Part shown: piece by piece, positions 22,068 through 28,739 of the stretch
Position numbering within the stretch: position 1 is the stretch's first letter
Layout: each line of letters opens with the position of its first letter
Assembly (NCBI GenBank): GCA_034933145.1
Contig: JAYFOA010000023.1
Location: forward strand, 1-28,739
Source: UBA4644 sp034933145
GTDB taxonomy: Bacteria > Bacillota > Clostridia > Oscillospirales > Butyricicoccaceae
DNA length: 28,739 nt
Direction: 5' to 3'
Made by a program: the position numbers and the translations under genes
The notes under the pieces: generated by a model
The model's input: only the letters and a program-made list of their open reading frames with translations
Databases searched by the model: none
Told to the model about the DNA's origin: nothing

Positions 22068-22652
22068 TTAAAAAGTAGTCGGTGGTTCTTCTCCCTTGAC
22101 CAGCCGGCGGATATTCCCCCGGTGCAGGATCACAATCATCAGCGTCAACAATCCGCCGACAACGACGCGGCCTTGTCCGGCTCCAAGCGCCCACAGGACA
22201 AACGGCAGCAGCACGGCAACCGTCAACGATCCGACAGATACCTTCCGGCTTAGAAAAACGACCCAAACGAAAAGTACTGCCAACAGCAACAGCGCTCTCC
22301 AATCGAAAAACGCGCAGATCATTGCTGTACTCAGGACGCATTTTCCGCCCTTGAACCTATAATACAGCGGAAAAGCGTGACCCAGTGCCGCGCCAACCGC
22401 GGCGCACAGAAGACCGATCTCCCCCGCCAGATACTGCCCCAGCCACAGCGCCAGTACGGTCTTGGCCGCATCAATAGCCAGCACTGCCGCCGCGGTGCCG
22501 GGTCCCAGCGTCCGCAGGGTATTCGTGAGTCCGGCGTTGCCGCTGCCGAACTTCCGGATATCCACATCATGAAACAGGCGTGCCGCCACGATCGCGCCGC
22601 TTACGGAACCCAGAAGGTAGGCACCCAGCAACGCAAAAACGATTTTCACCAT
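22068..22652 (-). CDS. plsY: Acyl-phosphate:glycerol-3-phosphate acyltransferase PlsY
   Basis: A 194-residue membrane enzyme with about five to seven hydrophobic segments that transfers an acyl group from acyl-phosphate to glycerol-3-phosphate, giving lysophosphatidate. The family motifs are GSVSGAIVAAR near the N-terminus, FGSGNAGLTNTLR, and GHAFPLYYRFKGGK. The residue after GGK is Cys (GGKCVLS) where most family members have GGKGVAT, a small deviation next to motif 3. Its ATG is 3 bases after the der stop codon, with only a modest GAGGA site, so it is probably coupled to der. Confidence 0.95.
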   Translation of the reverse strand: MVKIVFALLGAYLLGSVSGAIVAARLFHDVDIRKFGSGNAGLTNTLRTLGPGTAAAVLAIDAAKTVLALWLGQYLAGEIGLLCAAVGAALGHAFPLYYRFKGGKCVLSTAMICAFFDWRALLLLAVLFVWVVFLSRKVSVGSLTVAVLLPFVLWALGAGQGRVVVGGLLTLMIVILHRGNIRRLVKGEEPPTTF

Positions 22653-22655
22653 CGG

Positions 22656-23987
22656 CTACCGGTCCTCATCCCCCCGCTGCCGGACAATCATTTTGACCGG
22701 CGTTCCTTCCAGCGGGTAGGCATCGCGTATACGATTTTCCAGATAGCGAAGATAGGAATAATGAAACAGCTGTGCGCTGTTGCAGAAGCATACAAAGGTG
22801 GGCGGGCAGATCCCCGTCTGCGTCATATAAAACACCTTGAGCCGCCGTCCCTTGTCGGTGGGCGGCTGTACCCGCGCTGTTGCATCGGCCAGGAGCGCGT
22901 TAAGCTGTCCCGTGGTAATACGGGTATTGGCAGCGGTATAACATTTGCGGATGAGGTCAAACAGATTCTCCACTCGCTGACCGGTCTTGGCAGAGATAAA
23001 AACGATGGGGGCATATGGCATATAAGCCAGTTCCGTACGGATGTTTTTTTCAAATTCCGCCTGAGTGCCGGTCTCTTTTTCCACCAGATCCCATTTATTG
23101 ACGACAATGATCGCGGCCTTGCCGCTGTCGTGGGCTAAGCCGGCCACCTTGGTGTCCTGATCGGTAATCCCGGCTGTCGCATCGATCATCAAAAGGCAAA
23201 CATCGGCCCGTTCCACCGCCATCTGGGCCCGCAGGACGGAATATCGCTCTATAGCTTCCTCCACGTGGCTTTTGCGCCGGATGCCGGCCGTATCAATGAA
23301 GATATAGTGATCCTCTCCCCGCTCCACCAGCGTATCGATGCTGTCGCGCGTGGTACCCGCCACTTCGGAGACGATCACCCGCTCCTCACCAAGGACGCGG
23401 TTGACCAGTGAGCTTTTCCCCGCGTTTGGCTTGCCGATCACAGCGACACGAATGGCACCATCATTTTCTGTCTCCGCCTCGCTTTCCGGGGGAAAATAGG
23501 CAAAGCAGGCATCCAGAAGATCACCGACGCCGTTACCATGCAGCGCGGAGATACCCATCGGATCCCCGAGCCCCAGGCCATAAAACTCGTAAAACTCCGC
23601 CGGTGGGTCACCGGGGGAATCCATCTTGTTAACCGCCAGCACCACCGGCTTTTTCGCTTTTTTCAGCATATCTGCCACTTCTGTGTCAGCGGCAGTCATG
23701 CCAATGCGGATATCGGTGACCAGAACCACCACGTCGGCATGATCAATAGCGATCAGCGCTTGTTGACGCATGAACTTCAAAATTTCATCGTCGGTACGCG
23801 GCTCGATTCCGCCGGTGTCAATGACCGTAAAGGGCCGTGACCTCCATTCGGCGTCCGCGTAGATACGGTCCCGGGTAACGCCGGGCGTATCTTCCACGAT
23901 GGCGGCGCGCTTTTCCGCGATCCGGTTGAACAGCAGGGATTTGCCCACATTCGGGCGGCCAACAATGGCAATCACAGGCTTGTCCAT
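22656..23987 (-). CDS. der: Ribosome-associated GTPase Der (EngA)
   Basis: A 443-residue protein with two tandem TRAFAC GTPase domains and a C-terminal KH-like domain, needed for 50S subunit maturation. First G domain: P-loop GRPNVGKS at 10-17, DTPGVTRD, DTGG, NKMD. Second G domain: P-loop GKPNAGKS at 185-192, AGTTRDSID, DTAG, NKWD. The KH-like domain starts at about 355 and ends PVKMIVRQR. The ATG is preceded by AAGGAGG that overlaps the end of the DUF512 gene, whose stop lies 3 bases upstream. It is co-transcribed with plsY and gpsA. Confidence 0.98.
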   Translation of the reverse strand: MDKPVIAIVGRPNVGKSLLFNRIAEKRAAIVEDTPGVTRDRIYADAEWRSRPFTVIDTGGIEPRTDDEILKFMRQQALIAIDHADVVVLVTDIRIGMTAADTEVADMLKKAKKPVVLAVNKMDSPGDPPAEFYEFYGLGLGDPMGISALHGNGVGDLLDACFAYFPPESEAETENDGAIRVAVIGKPNAGKSSLVNRVLGEERVIVSEVAGTTRDSIDTLVERGEDHYIFIDTAGIRRKSHVEEAIERYSVLRAQMAVERADVCLLMIDATAGITDQDTKVAGLAHDSGKAAIIVVNKWDLVEKETGTQAEFEKNIRTELAYMPYAPIVFISAKTGQRVENLFDLIRKCYTAANTRITTGQLNALLADATARVQPPTDKGRRLKVFYMTQTGICPPTFVCFCNSAQLFHYSYLRYLENRIRDAYPLEGTPVKMIVRQRGDEDR

Positions 23988-23990
23988 AGA

Positions 23991-25298
23991 TTATTCCTCC
24001 TTCAATACGGCGTCCAGAAACGCACCGCCGTCCACCTCAACGGGGACGGGCTTGGCATGCAGCGCCCGCTGCACGTCTGTAAGAGATATATCGTCGAGAA
24101 ATACAGTCTCCCCATGCCGCAGCATGACCTGCGGAAGCAGCAGGCGCTTTCCCTCGACCTTTCCCTGCAGCGTGGTAATCAAGTCCCCGCCGGTCACCAG
24201 ACCGGATACGTCTACCAGTGGGCCAAAAAAAACATTGGGAACAGGAAGAACCTCCAGCTCCAGCGCGGGGCACTTTTCCCGAATCAGCGAAACCATCCGG
24301 CGCATAAAGTCCCCTGCAGCCATACCGCAGGCCAACGCCAGCGGCGCAGGAGCCGGCAGCGGCCCCTCCTCACCGGCGAGAGCGGCGCGCAGCTCAAGCT
24401 CGAACAGGGTCATCAGCCCTACCCCGTTTTCCAGCTGACGAAAGCCTTCATAATACGCCTCATCCGGCAGCGGCAGTCCCGCTTTCAAATACAGCTCATC
24501 GGCTGCACAGCAAATCGCCTCGCCGTGATTAAGTTTATTATTTACCCGCTGTGCATCCACGATCCGCAGGATGTCCGCCGCCTCCACCGCCTGCACCGGC
24601 CGGAGTACCGGCAGATGCTGCCGATGCCGCGTCAGACCGACAGGCACCACGGCTACGCTCTCCACCGCAGGATAAAGCATCGACAAATCAGCCAGCGTTT
24701 TTTCCAGCGCGGCGCCATCGTTGAGGCCGGGGCACACTACGATCTGCGTATGCAGCTTTAGTTTCGCCTCCGCAAAGGCATAAAGATATTTTAAACTTTC
24801 TCCGCCCCTGGGATTGCCCAGCATCGTCGTCCGCAGGGCAGGATCGGTGCTATGAACGGAAATATTGAGCGGCGATATGCGCATGCGGATCATCCGCTGC
24901 GCATCCTCTTCGCTCAGGTTGGTAAGCGTGATATAATTCCCCAGCAGAAAAGACAGGCGTGCGTCGTCATCCTTGAAATACAGGCTCTCACGCATGCCGG
25001 GCGGCAGCTGGTCAATGAAGCAGAAGACGCATTTATTGCCGCAGTGACGCTGGGCATCCATCAAATAGGTCCCGAAGGTCAGACCCGGGTCGGTCCCTTC
25101 TTGTTTACGCAGGCGCACCGTACGTTCTTCGCCGCCGTGGGCATAGGTCAGCTCCGGATCCTCATCGTAACCATAAAATTTATAATCCAGCACGTCGCGA
25201 ACCGGATGTCCTCCGATGCGCAGCAAAAGATCGCCGGCGCGGACGCCGGCGCGCTGCGCCGCGCTGCGCGGCTCGACCGCCGTCACTTCAGCGGACAC
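23991..25298 (-). CDS. PDZ domain, radical SAM-like DUF512 protein
   Basis: A 435-residue protein of the DUF512 family. Residues about 1-65 form a PDZ-like domain (AVEPRSAAQRAGVRAGDLLLRIGG). A cysteine motif CGNKCVFC (Cys86, Cys90, Cys93) has the C-x3-C-x2-C spacing of radical SAM iron-sulfur proteins, followed by a TIM-barrel-like region (ISPLNISVHSTDPALR) and the C-terminal DUF512 domain with VPNVFFGPLVDVSGLVTG. The reaction is unknown; the family is conserved in Clostridia and often next to der and plsY, as here. The start is a GTG at 25298 after AAGAAGGT. A small upstream frame (ATG at about 25316) ends just before this GTG. The rpmF terminator lies immediately upstream, leaving no room for a promoter. 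Confidence 0.88.
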   Translation of the reverse strand: MSAEVTAVEPRSAAQRAGVRAGDLLLRIGGHPVRDVLDYKFYGYDEDPELTYAHGGEERTVRLRKQEGTDPGLTFGTYLMDAQRHCGNKCVFCFIDQLPPGMRESLYFKDDDARLSFLLGNYITLTNLSEEDAQRMIRMRISPLNISVHSTDPALRTTMLGNPRGGESLKYLYAFAEAKLKLHTQIVVCPGLNDGAALEKTLADLSMLYPAVESVAVVPVGLTRHRQHLPVLRPVQAVEAADILRIVDAQRVNNKLNHGEAICCAADELYLKAGLPLPDEAYYEGFRQLENGVGLMTLFELELRAALAGEEGPLPAPAPLALACGMAAGDFMRRMVSLIREKCPALELEVLPVPNVFFGPLVDVSGLVTGGDLITTLQGKVEGKRLLLPQVMLRHGETVFLDDISLTDVQRALHAKPVPVEVDGGAFLDAVLKEE

Positions 25299-25317
25299 TC
25301 AGGCACCTTCTTCCATG

Positions 25318-25358
25318 AAAAGCAAAATGGAGAAGGAACCATGCTCCCTCCCCATTTT
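25318..25358 (-). terminator. Terminator between rpmF and the DUF512-der operon
   Basis: On the minus strand the RNA folds 25358-25345 against 25337-25324 as a 14-bp stem with two G-U pairs and a 7-base loop, followed by GCTTTT. The two wobbles become A-C mismatches on the other strand, so it is specific for the minus strand. It ends only 20 bases before the GTG of the DUF512 gene. Confidence 0.75.
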
Positions 25359-25363
25359 AACGC

Positions 25364-25552
25364 TTATTTCTCCTCGGCAACTTCCAGAACCTTTCGGCCG
25401 TTGTAGTAGCCGCAAGCCTTGCAGGCTCTGTGGGACAGAACGGGCTCGCCGCACTTCGGGCACTTGGTCAGGCCGGGCAGAGCCAGCTTCCAGTGGGAAC
25501 TACGGCGCTTGTCACGGCGTTGCTTGGATATTCTCGCGCGGGGTACTGCCAT
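25364..25552 (-). CDS. rpmF: 50S ribosomal protein L32 (zinc-binding form)
   Basis: A 62-residue large-subunit protein: MAVPRARISKQRRDKRRSSHWKL, then CPKC (31-34) and CKAC (44-47), which form the zinc ribbon, and GYYNGRKVL. GAGGAGG lies about 9 bases before the ATG. It lies 34 bases after the DUF177/YceD gene, a pairing conserved across bacteria. Confidence 0.98.
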   Translation of the reverse strand: MAVPRARISKQRRDKRRSSHWKLALPGLTKCPKCGEPVLSHRACKACGYYNGRKVLEVAEEK

Positions 25553-25586
25553 ATCGGGACACCTCCTCAGTCATCGGACCAATATA

Positions 25587-26093
25587 TCATTCCTTGTCTT
25601 TCTCGAACAGGCCGCGCAGGGTTTCCCACCGGGGATCTATCTCCCTGTGGTTACAGTCGCACTCCCCCTCGTTGAGGTCGCGGCCGCACCATGGACACAG
25701 CCCTTTGCAGTCTTCGCGGCAGAGCACCGCCATCTCCATGGACAGGATTAGCTCCGGCACCATGATCTCGGCAGGATCCACCTCGTCGCCTTCGACGATA
25801 TATACGTCGTCACGTTCCTCGTCCTGCACGGCTTTCGCCAGCAGAAAATGAACGGGCAATCGCTTTTCATACGTCAGCGGGCGATTGCAGCGGGCACAGC
25901 GCGCATGCGCCCGGACATTAATTTCCCCATTGAGAGAAATGGCGCCGGCATTGTCTTGAACGATGCCGCTCAGACGCACCGGCTCCGGAAAAGGAAACGC
26001 AAAGTTAACTTCCTCTTTGCTCAGATCTATGGTATAATCAAAAGCAATCCGGGCGTTTTCGGCAGTTGCCAGCGCCCGCAGGCTGATCTTCAT
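25587..26093 (-). CDS. DUF177/YceD family protein
   Basis: A 168-residue protein of the YceD family, nearly always encoded just before rpmF. In plants and bacteria, members have been linked to 23S rRNA accumulation, but the mechanism is not settled. Visible features are the central CARCNRPLTYEKRLPVHF and the C-terminal CKGLCPWCGRDLNEGECDCNHREIDPRW, both cysteine-rich and likely metal-binding. The frame extends six codons upstream, but AAAGGAAGGG precedes the ATG at 26093 and MKISLRAL fits the family N-terminus. It is the first gene of the DUF177-rpmF operon. Confidence 0.9.
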   Translation of the reverse strand: MKISLRALATAENARIAFDYTIDLSKEEVNFAFPFPEPVRLSGIVQDNAGAISLNGEINVRAHARCARCNRPLTYEKRLPVHFLLAKAVQDEERDDVYIVEGDEVDPAEIMVPELILSMEMAVLCREDCKGLCPWCGRDLNEGECDCNHREIDPRWETLRGLFEKDKE

Positions 26094-26124
26094 AGGCCCT
26101 TCCTTTCGCAATAACGCAAGTTAT

Positions 26125-26153
26125 ATTATAGAAAGCGGCCGCATAAAAGTCAA
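26125..26153 (-). promoter_or_regulatory. Promoter of the DUF177-rpmF operon
   Basis: On the minus strand: -35 TTGACT at 26153-26148, 17-bp spacer, -10 TATAAT at 26130-26125. This near-consensus promoter is expected to start near 26118, about 25 bases before the ATG. It probably also feeds DUF512-der-plsY-gpsA by read-through. Confidence 0.85.
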
Positions 26154-26181
26154 GTTTTTTTTACGAAGGGCGATAAAAGCC

Positions 26182-27153
26182 ATGAAAGAATTGCTGATTT
26201 CTGAAAATGATGCCGGCCAGCGGCTTGACAAATTCCTACAAAAAGCACTGCCTTCACTTCCACCCTCCCTGCGCGGGAAATATATCCGCTTAAAGCGCAT
26301 CAAGCGCAACGGAAAGCGCTGTGAAGGCGCGGACCGACTGGAAACGGGCGACATGCTCCAGCTCTATATCAACGACGAATTTTTTGAGCGTCCAACACCG
26401 GAGGATCGGTGGAAGCGTGCCCCCGCGCAGGTGGACGTGGTTTTTGAGGATGCAAACATTCTGCTGCTGTGCAAACCGGCAGGACTTGTCGTGCATGAAG
26501 ATGAAAGCGACAGCCCCGACACGCTCATCGATCGGGCGAAACACTATTTATATGAAAGAGGCGAATGGGATCCGCTCAAAGAACAGAGCTTTGCACCCGC
26601 TCTGTGCAACCGCATTGACCGCAATACCGGCGGCCTGGTGATCGTTGCAAAAACCGCCGAGGCACTGCGTATCCTTAATGAAAAAATTAAAGAACGGGAA
26701 GTATCCAAATACTATCTCTGTCTGGTTCACGGCGTTCCGGTACCTCAAAGCGGTGAATTAACGGACTATTTGCGCCGCGATACAGAAAAAAAACAGGTCT
26801 TTGTCGACAGTGACCGTTCACGGGGTGCATTGACGGCACGCCTGCGCTATCGCACGCTGGATCAGCGTGCGGGCTTGTCCCTGCTGGAATGCGAACTTTT
26901 GACCGGCCGAACCCACCAGATCCGCGTCCAACTGGCGTCACGGGGCTACCCGCTGGCCGGTGATACAAAATATGGCACAGCTACACAGAACCAGGGCCTG
27001 CCATTCCGGTACCAGGCATTGTGGGCTTATCGGCTTCGGTTTGATTTTCCGGGAGACGCGGGCGTCCTGTCTTATCTGCGCGGACAGGAGTTCCGGGCGC
27101 AAAACCCGTCTTTTCTCACTTGGTTCCAGAATTTACCCCGACATAATAACTAG
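26182..27153 (+). CDS. RluA-family pseudouridine synthase
   Basis: A 323-residue enzyme that converts uridine to pseudouridine in rRNA or tRNA. Residues 1 to about 75 are an S4-like RNA-binding domain (QRLDKFLQKALPSLP, IKRNGKR). The catalytic domain contains ILLLCKPAGLVVHEDE and the active-site motif LCNRIDRNTGGLVIVAK, whose Asp is the nucleophile, plus TGRTHQIRVQLASRGYPLAGDTKYG. NRIDRNTGG, rather than HRLDxxTSG, is a common variant among clostridial members. Which uridine it modifies cannot be told, so no gene symbol is given. The ribosome-binding site is weak (GAAGGG 11 bases before the ATG). It diverges from the DUF177 promoter; its own promoter is not clear. Confidence 0.92.
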   Translation: MKELLISENDAGQRLDKFLQKALPSLPPSLRGKYIRLKRIKRNGKRCEGADRLETGDMLQLYINDEFFERPTPEDRWKRAPAQVDVVFEDANILLLCKPAGLVVHEDESDSPDTLIDRAKHYLYERGEWDPLKEQSFAPALCNRIDRNTGGLVIVAKTAEALRILNEKIKEREVSKYYLCLVHGVPVPQSGELTDYLRRDTEKKQVFVDSDRSRGALTARLRYRTLDQRAGLSLLECELLTGRTHQIRVQLASRGYPLAGDTKYGTATQNQGLPFRYQALWAYRLRFDFPGDAGVLSYLRGQEFRAQNPSFLTWFQNLPRHNN

Positions 27154-27189
27154 CGAAACGCAAGAATCGTTGAGAATAAAAGAGCTTTT

Positions 27190-27233
27190 CGGAGGAAACC
27201 CGAGCTTTTTCAAAAGCCGTTCGGTTTCCTTTC
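27190..27233 (+). terminator. Hairpin between the pseudouridine synthase gene and potA
   Basis: AGGAAACC (27193-27200) pairs with GGTTTCCT (27223-27230), enclosing a second small stem GCTTT/AAAGC. A short TTCG follows. It is a plausible but weak terminator because the T-run is short. Confidence 0.45.
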
Positions 27234-27262
27234 GATATATTCCGAATAATTGCGAAAAACAA

Positions 27263-27290
27263 TTGACATTTGTGCAAAATATGCTATATT
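27263..27290 (+). promoter_or_regulatory. Promoter of the pot operon
   Basis: On the plus strand: perfect -35 TTGACA at 27263-27268, 16-bp spacer, -10 TATATT at 27285-27290 with a TGC extension directly upstream. Start of transcription is expected near 27297, about 34 bases before potA. Confidence 0.85.
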
Positions 27291-27330
27291 AATCTTCGAT
27301 ATAAAACCAGAAACAGAAAGGGGTAGAGAA

Positions 27331-28443
27331 ATGTCCGAACAGCTGATCCGGCTGGAAAATATTCATAAGGATTACGGGGGCAAAGTTGTCCTCAATAATA
27401 TTAATTTATATGTAAGGGATAAGGAATTTATCACCTTGCTTGGCCCCTCGGGCTGCGGCAAGACCACAACACTGCGCATTATCGGCGGGTTTGAAACGCC
27501 AAGCGCGGGTGTGGTCTATTTTGATGGAAAAAAGATCAACGACGTGCCGCCCCATAAACGCCAAGTCAATACCGTATTTCAGCGGTACGCCCTGTTCACT
27601 CATCTTAATATATATGAAAACATCGCTTTCGGTCTGCGGATTCCCCGTCCGGATGCTGACGGAAAAAAACGTGTTCCGCCGGAAACCGAGATCCGTGATC
27701 GGGTCAAAAAAATGCTTAAGCTGGTCAATCTGGACGGCTATGAAGAACGCACCCCCTCTTCTCTCTCCGGCGGTGAGCAGCAGCGCATCGCTATCGCACG
27801 GGCGCTGGTCTGTCATCCCCGTGTATTGCTGCTGGACGAGCCGCTGGGCGCTCTGGACCTCAAGCTGCGCAAGGAAATGCAGCGGGAGCTGAAAGCGATT
27901 CAGCAGCAGGTGGGTATCACCTTTGTCTATGTCACTCACGACCAGGAAGAGGCCCTGACCATGAGCGATACGATTGTTGTCATGAACAAGGGCGCCATCC
28001 AGCAGATCGGCATGCCGCAGGATATCTACAACGAGCCGAAAAATGCCTTTGTTGCCGATTTTATCGGAGAGAGTAATCTTGTGGACGGCGTGATGCTGCA
28101 GGATAAACTGGTCTCTATGTGCGGCCGGCGGTTTGACTGTCTGGATGGCGGCTTTGAAAAAGACGAGCGTGTGGATGTGGTCGTTCGCCCGGAGGACATC
28201 GAGGTTGTTGCGCCCGAAGACGGCCAGCTGACCGGGAAGGTCACCAATGTGGTTTTCATGGGTGTCCATTATGAAATTTCGGTAAAAACACCGCAGTTTA
28301 CCTGGAAGGTACAATCGATCACCACACCCCGTGTCGGTGACGAGGTCGGACTGTTTTTGACCCCTGATGACATCCATATCATGCGGAAATCGACGGCCCC
28401 CGGTGCAAACCCGGATGCAGAGGAGACCAAGGATGAAGAATAG
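27331..28443 (+). CDS. potA: Spermidine/putrescine ABC transporter ATP-binding protein PotA
   Basis: A 370-residue ABC ATPase that powers polyamine import. Walker A is GPSGCGKTT at 38-46, the ABC signature LSGGEQQR at 145-152, Walker B VLLLDEP at 165-171, and the H-loop His203 in YVTHDQEEAL. The C-terminal part (about 240-355) is a TOBE-type regulatory domain (DVVVRPEDIEVV). The polyamine call rests on overall PotA-like sequence and the following PotB-like permease. The frame extends 27 codons upstream, but AAGGGG lies 8 bases before the ATG at 27331, which also lies downstream of a strong promoter. Its end overlaps potB by 11 bases. Confidence 0.93.
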   Translation: MSEQLIRLENIHKDYGGKVVLNNINLYVRDKEFITLLGPSGCGKTTTLRIIGGFETPSAGVVYFDGKKINDVPPHKRQVNTVFQRYALFTHLNIYENIAFGLRIPRPDADGKKRVPPETEIRDRVKKMLKLVNLDGYEERTPSSLSGGEQQRIAIARALVCHPRVLLLDEPLGALDLKLRKEMQRELKAIQQQVGITFVYVTHDQEEALTMSDTIVVMNKGAIQQIGMPQDIYNEPKNAFVADFIGESNLVDGVMLQDKLVSMCGRRFDCLDGGFEKDERVDVVVRPEDIEVVAPEDGQLTGKVTNVVFMGVHYEISVKTPQFTWKVQSITTPRVGDEVGLFLTPDDIHIMRKSTAPGANPDAEETKDEE

Positions 28444-28739
28444 GCGTGCCTCCCTTCCCGCCATCCCCTATGTGGGCTGGATGGCGATCTTTGTCGTCGC
28501 TCCGCTGGTGCTGATCGTCGTTTACGCCTTTACCGGCAACAGCGGGGCTTTTACCACCGAAAATTTTTCCCATATGGGTGATTATGTAGGGGTATTTGCC
28601 CGCAGCATGTGGTTGGCCCTGATCGCCACCGTTATCTGCCTGCTGGTCGGATATCCGCTGGCCTATGCCATCTCGAAAGAGCGTCCCTCGGTTCAGCGGG
28701 TGATGATGATGCTCATCATGCTGCCCATGTGGATGAATT
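28433..28739 (+). CDS. potB: Polyamine ABC transporter permease PotB (5' part, cut by window edge)
   Basis: The first 102 codons of a membrane permease, truncated by the end of the window rather than by mutation. Starting MKNRRASLPAIPYVGWM, it has a first membrane helix at about 13-33 (GWMAIFVVAPLVLIVVYAF), a periplasmic loop, and further helices beginning with SMWLALIATVICLLVGYPLAYAIS and then VMMMLIMLPMWMN. The latter matches the LPxW segment of PotB/PotC-type permeases. AGGAG lies 7 bases before the ATG inside potA, and the start overlaps the potA stop, so translation is coupled. potC and potD would be expected beyond the edge. Confidence 0.88.
   Translation, partial: MKNRRASLPAIPYVGWMAIFVVAPLVLIVVYAFTGNSGAFTTENFSHMGDYVGVFARSMWLALIATVICLLVGYPLAYAISKERPSVQRVMMMLIMLPMWMN

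Noticed and set aside
27406..28464. A 352-codon minus-strand open frame opposite potA
   Set aside because: It is antisense to an ABC ATPase with every motif intact and is a codon-bias shadow.

Overview
The window is a stretch of bacterial chromosome that looks like a spore-forming, Gram-positive member of the class Clostridia. A Ruminococcaceae/Oscillospiraceae-type gut anaerobe is my best inference, but no rRNA gene is present to confirm it. Supporting signs are a Firmicutes-style division and cell-wall cluster with divIC-yabR beside it, HPr kinase/phosphorylase, a YlmC/YmxH-type PRC-barrel protein, DUF1540 and DUF512 proteins, strong AGGAGG ribosome-binding sites, and TTGACA/TATAAT promoters. 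MurE carries the DNPR motif of meso-diaminopimelate ligases. Most genes lie on the minus strand. I see no rRNA, tRNA, CRISPR array, insertion sequence or prophage.

Region 1 (1-1700, minus): hpf, then a ~300-base intergenic region rich in hairpins that may hold a structured RNA (position fits the raiA RNA class), then the divIC-yabR pair driven by a perfect consensus promoter that abuts the ftsZ terminator. Region 2 (1681-14265, minus): a compact dcw cluster in transcription order mraZ-rsmH-ftsL-pbp-murE-mraY-ftsW-murG-murA-ftsQ-ftsZ. It starts at a sigma-A promoter followed by three 10-bp-spaced MraZ boxes and ends at a clear terminator. murF, murD, murC, ddl, ftsA and sepF are missing from it. 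A probable internal promoter sits before mraY, and ftsW may start at an AUU codon.

Region 3 (14270-16780): an accessory pocket between the dcw and translation genes. It holds overlapping hairpins, a plus-strand two-repeat DUF1540 protein, a GNAT acetyltransferase, and an unusual fusion of a serine beta-lactamase-like domain to a second GNAT domain. The hydrolase half has lost its catalytic residues. Region 4 (16913-18930, minus): rpsB-tsf with promoter, structured leader and terminator. Region 5 (18957-20776): PRC-barrel gene, hprK, and divergent rpmB. Region 6 (20777-26153, minus): rpmF preceded by its DUF177/YceD partner, then DUF512-der-plsY-gpsA, which has no room for a promoter of its own after the rpmF terminator. 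Region 7 (26182-end, plus): an RluA-family pseudouridine synthase and the start of a spermidine/putrescine ABC transporter operon (potA, potB cut by the window edge).

Together the genes cover septal peptidoglycan precursor synthesis (MurA, MurE, MraY, MurG), septal polymerisation and cross-linking (FtsW, class B PBP), the divisome (FtsZ, FtsQ, FtsL, DivIC), ribosome components and maturation (S2, EF-Ts, L28, L32, RsmH, Der, HPF, pseudouridine synthase), phospholipid synthesis (GpsA, PlsY), carbon regulation (HprK) and polyamine uptake. Most of the window is ordinary core genome. The items that stand out are the pseudo-hydrolase/GNAT fusion, the candidate RNA upstream of hpf, the possible AUU start of ftsW, the palindrome inside the mraY promoter, and the terminator between rpmF and the der operon.
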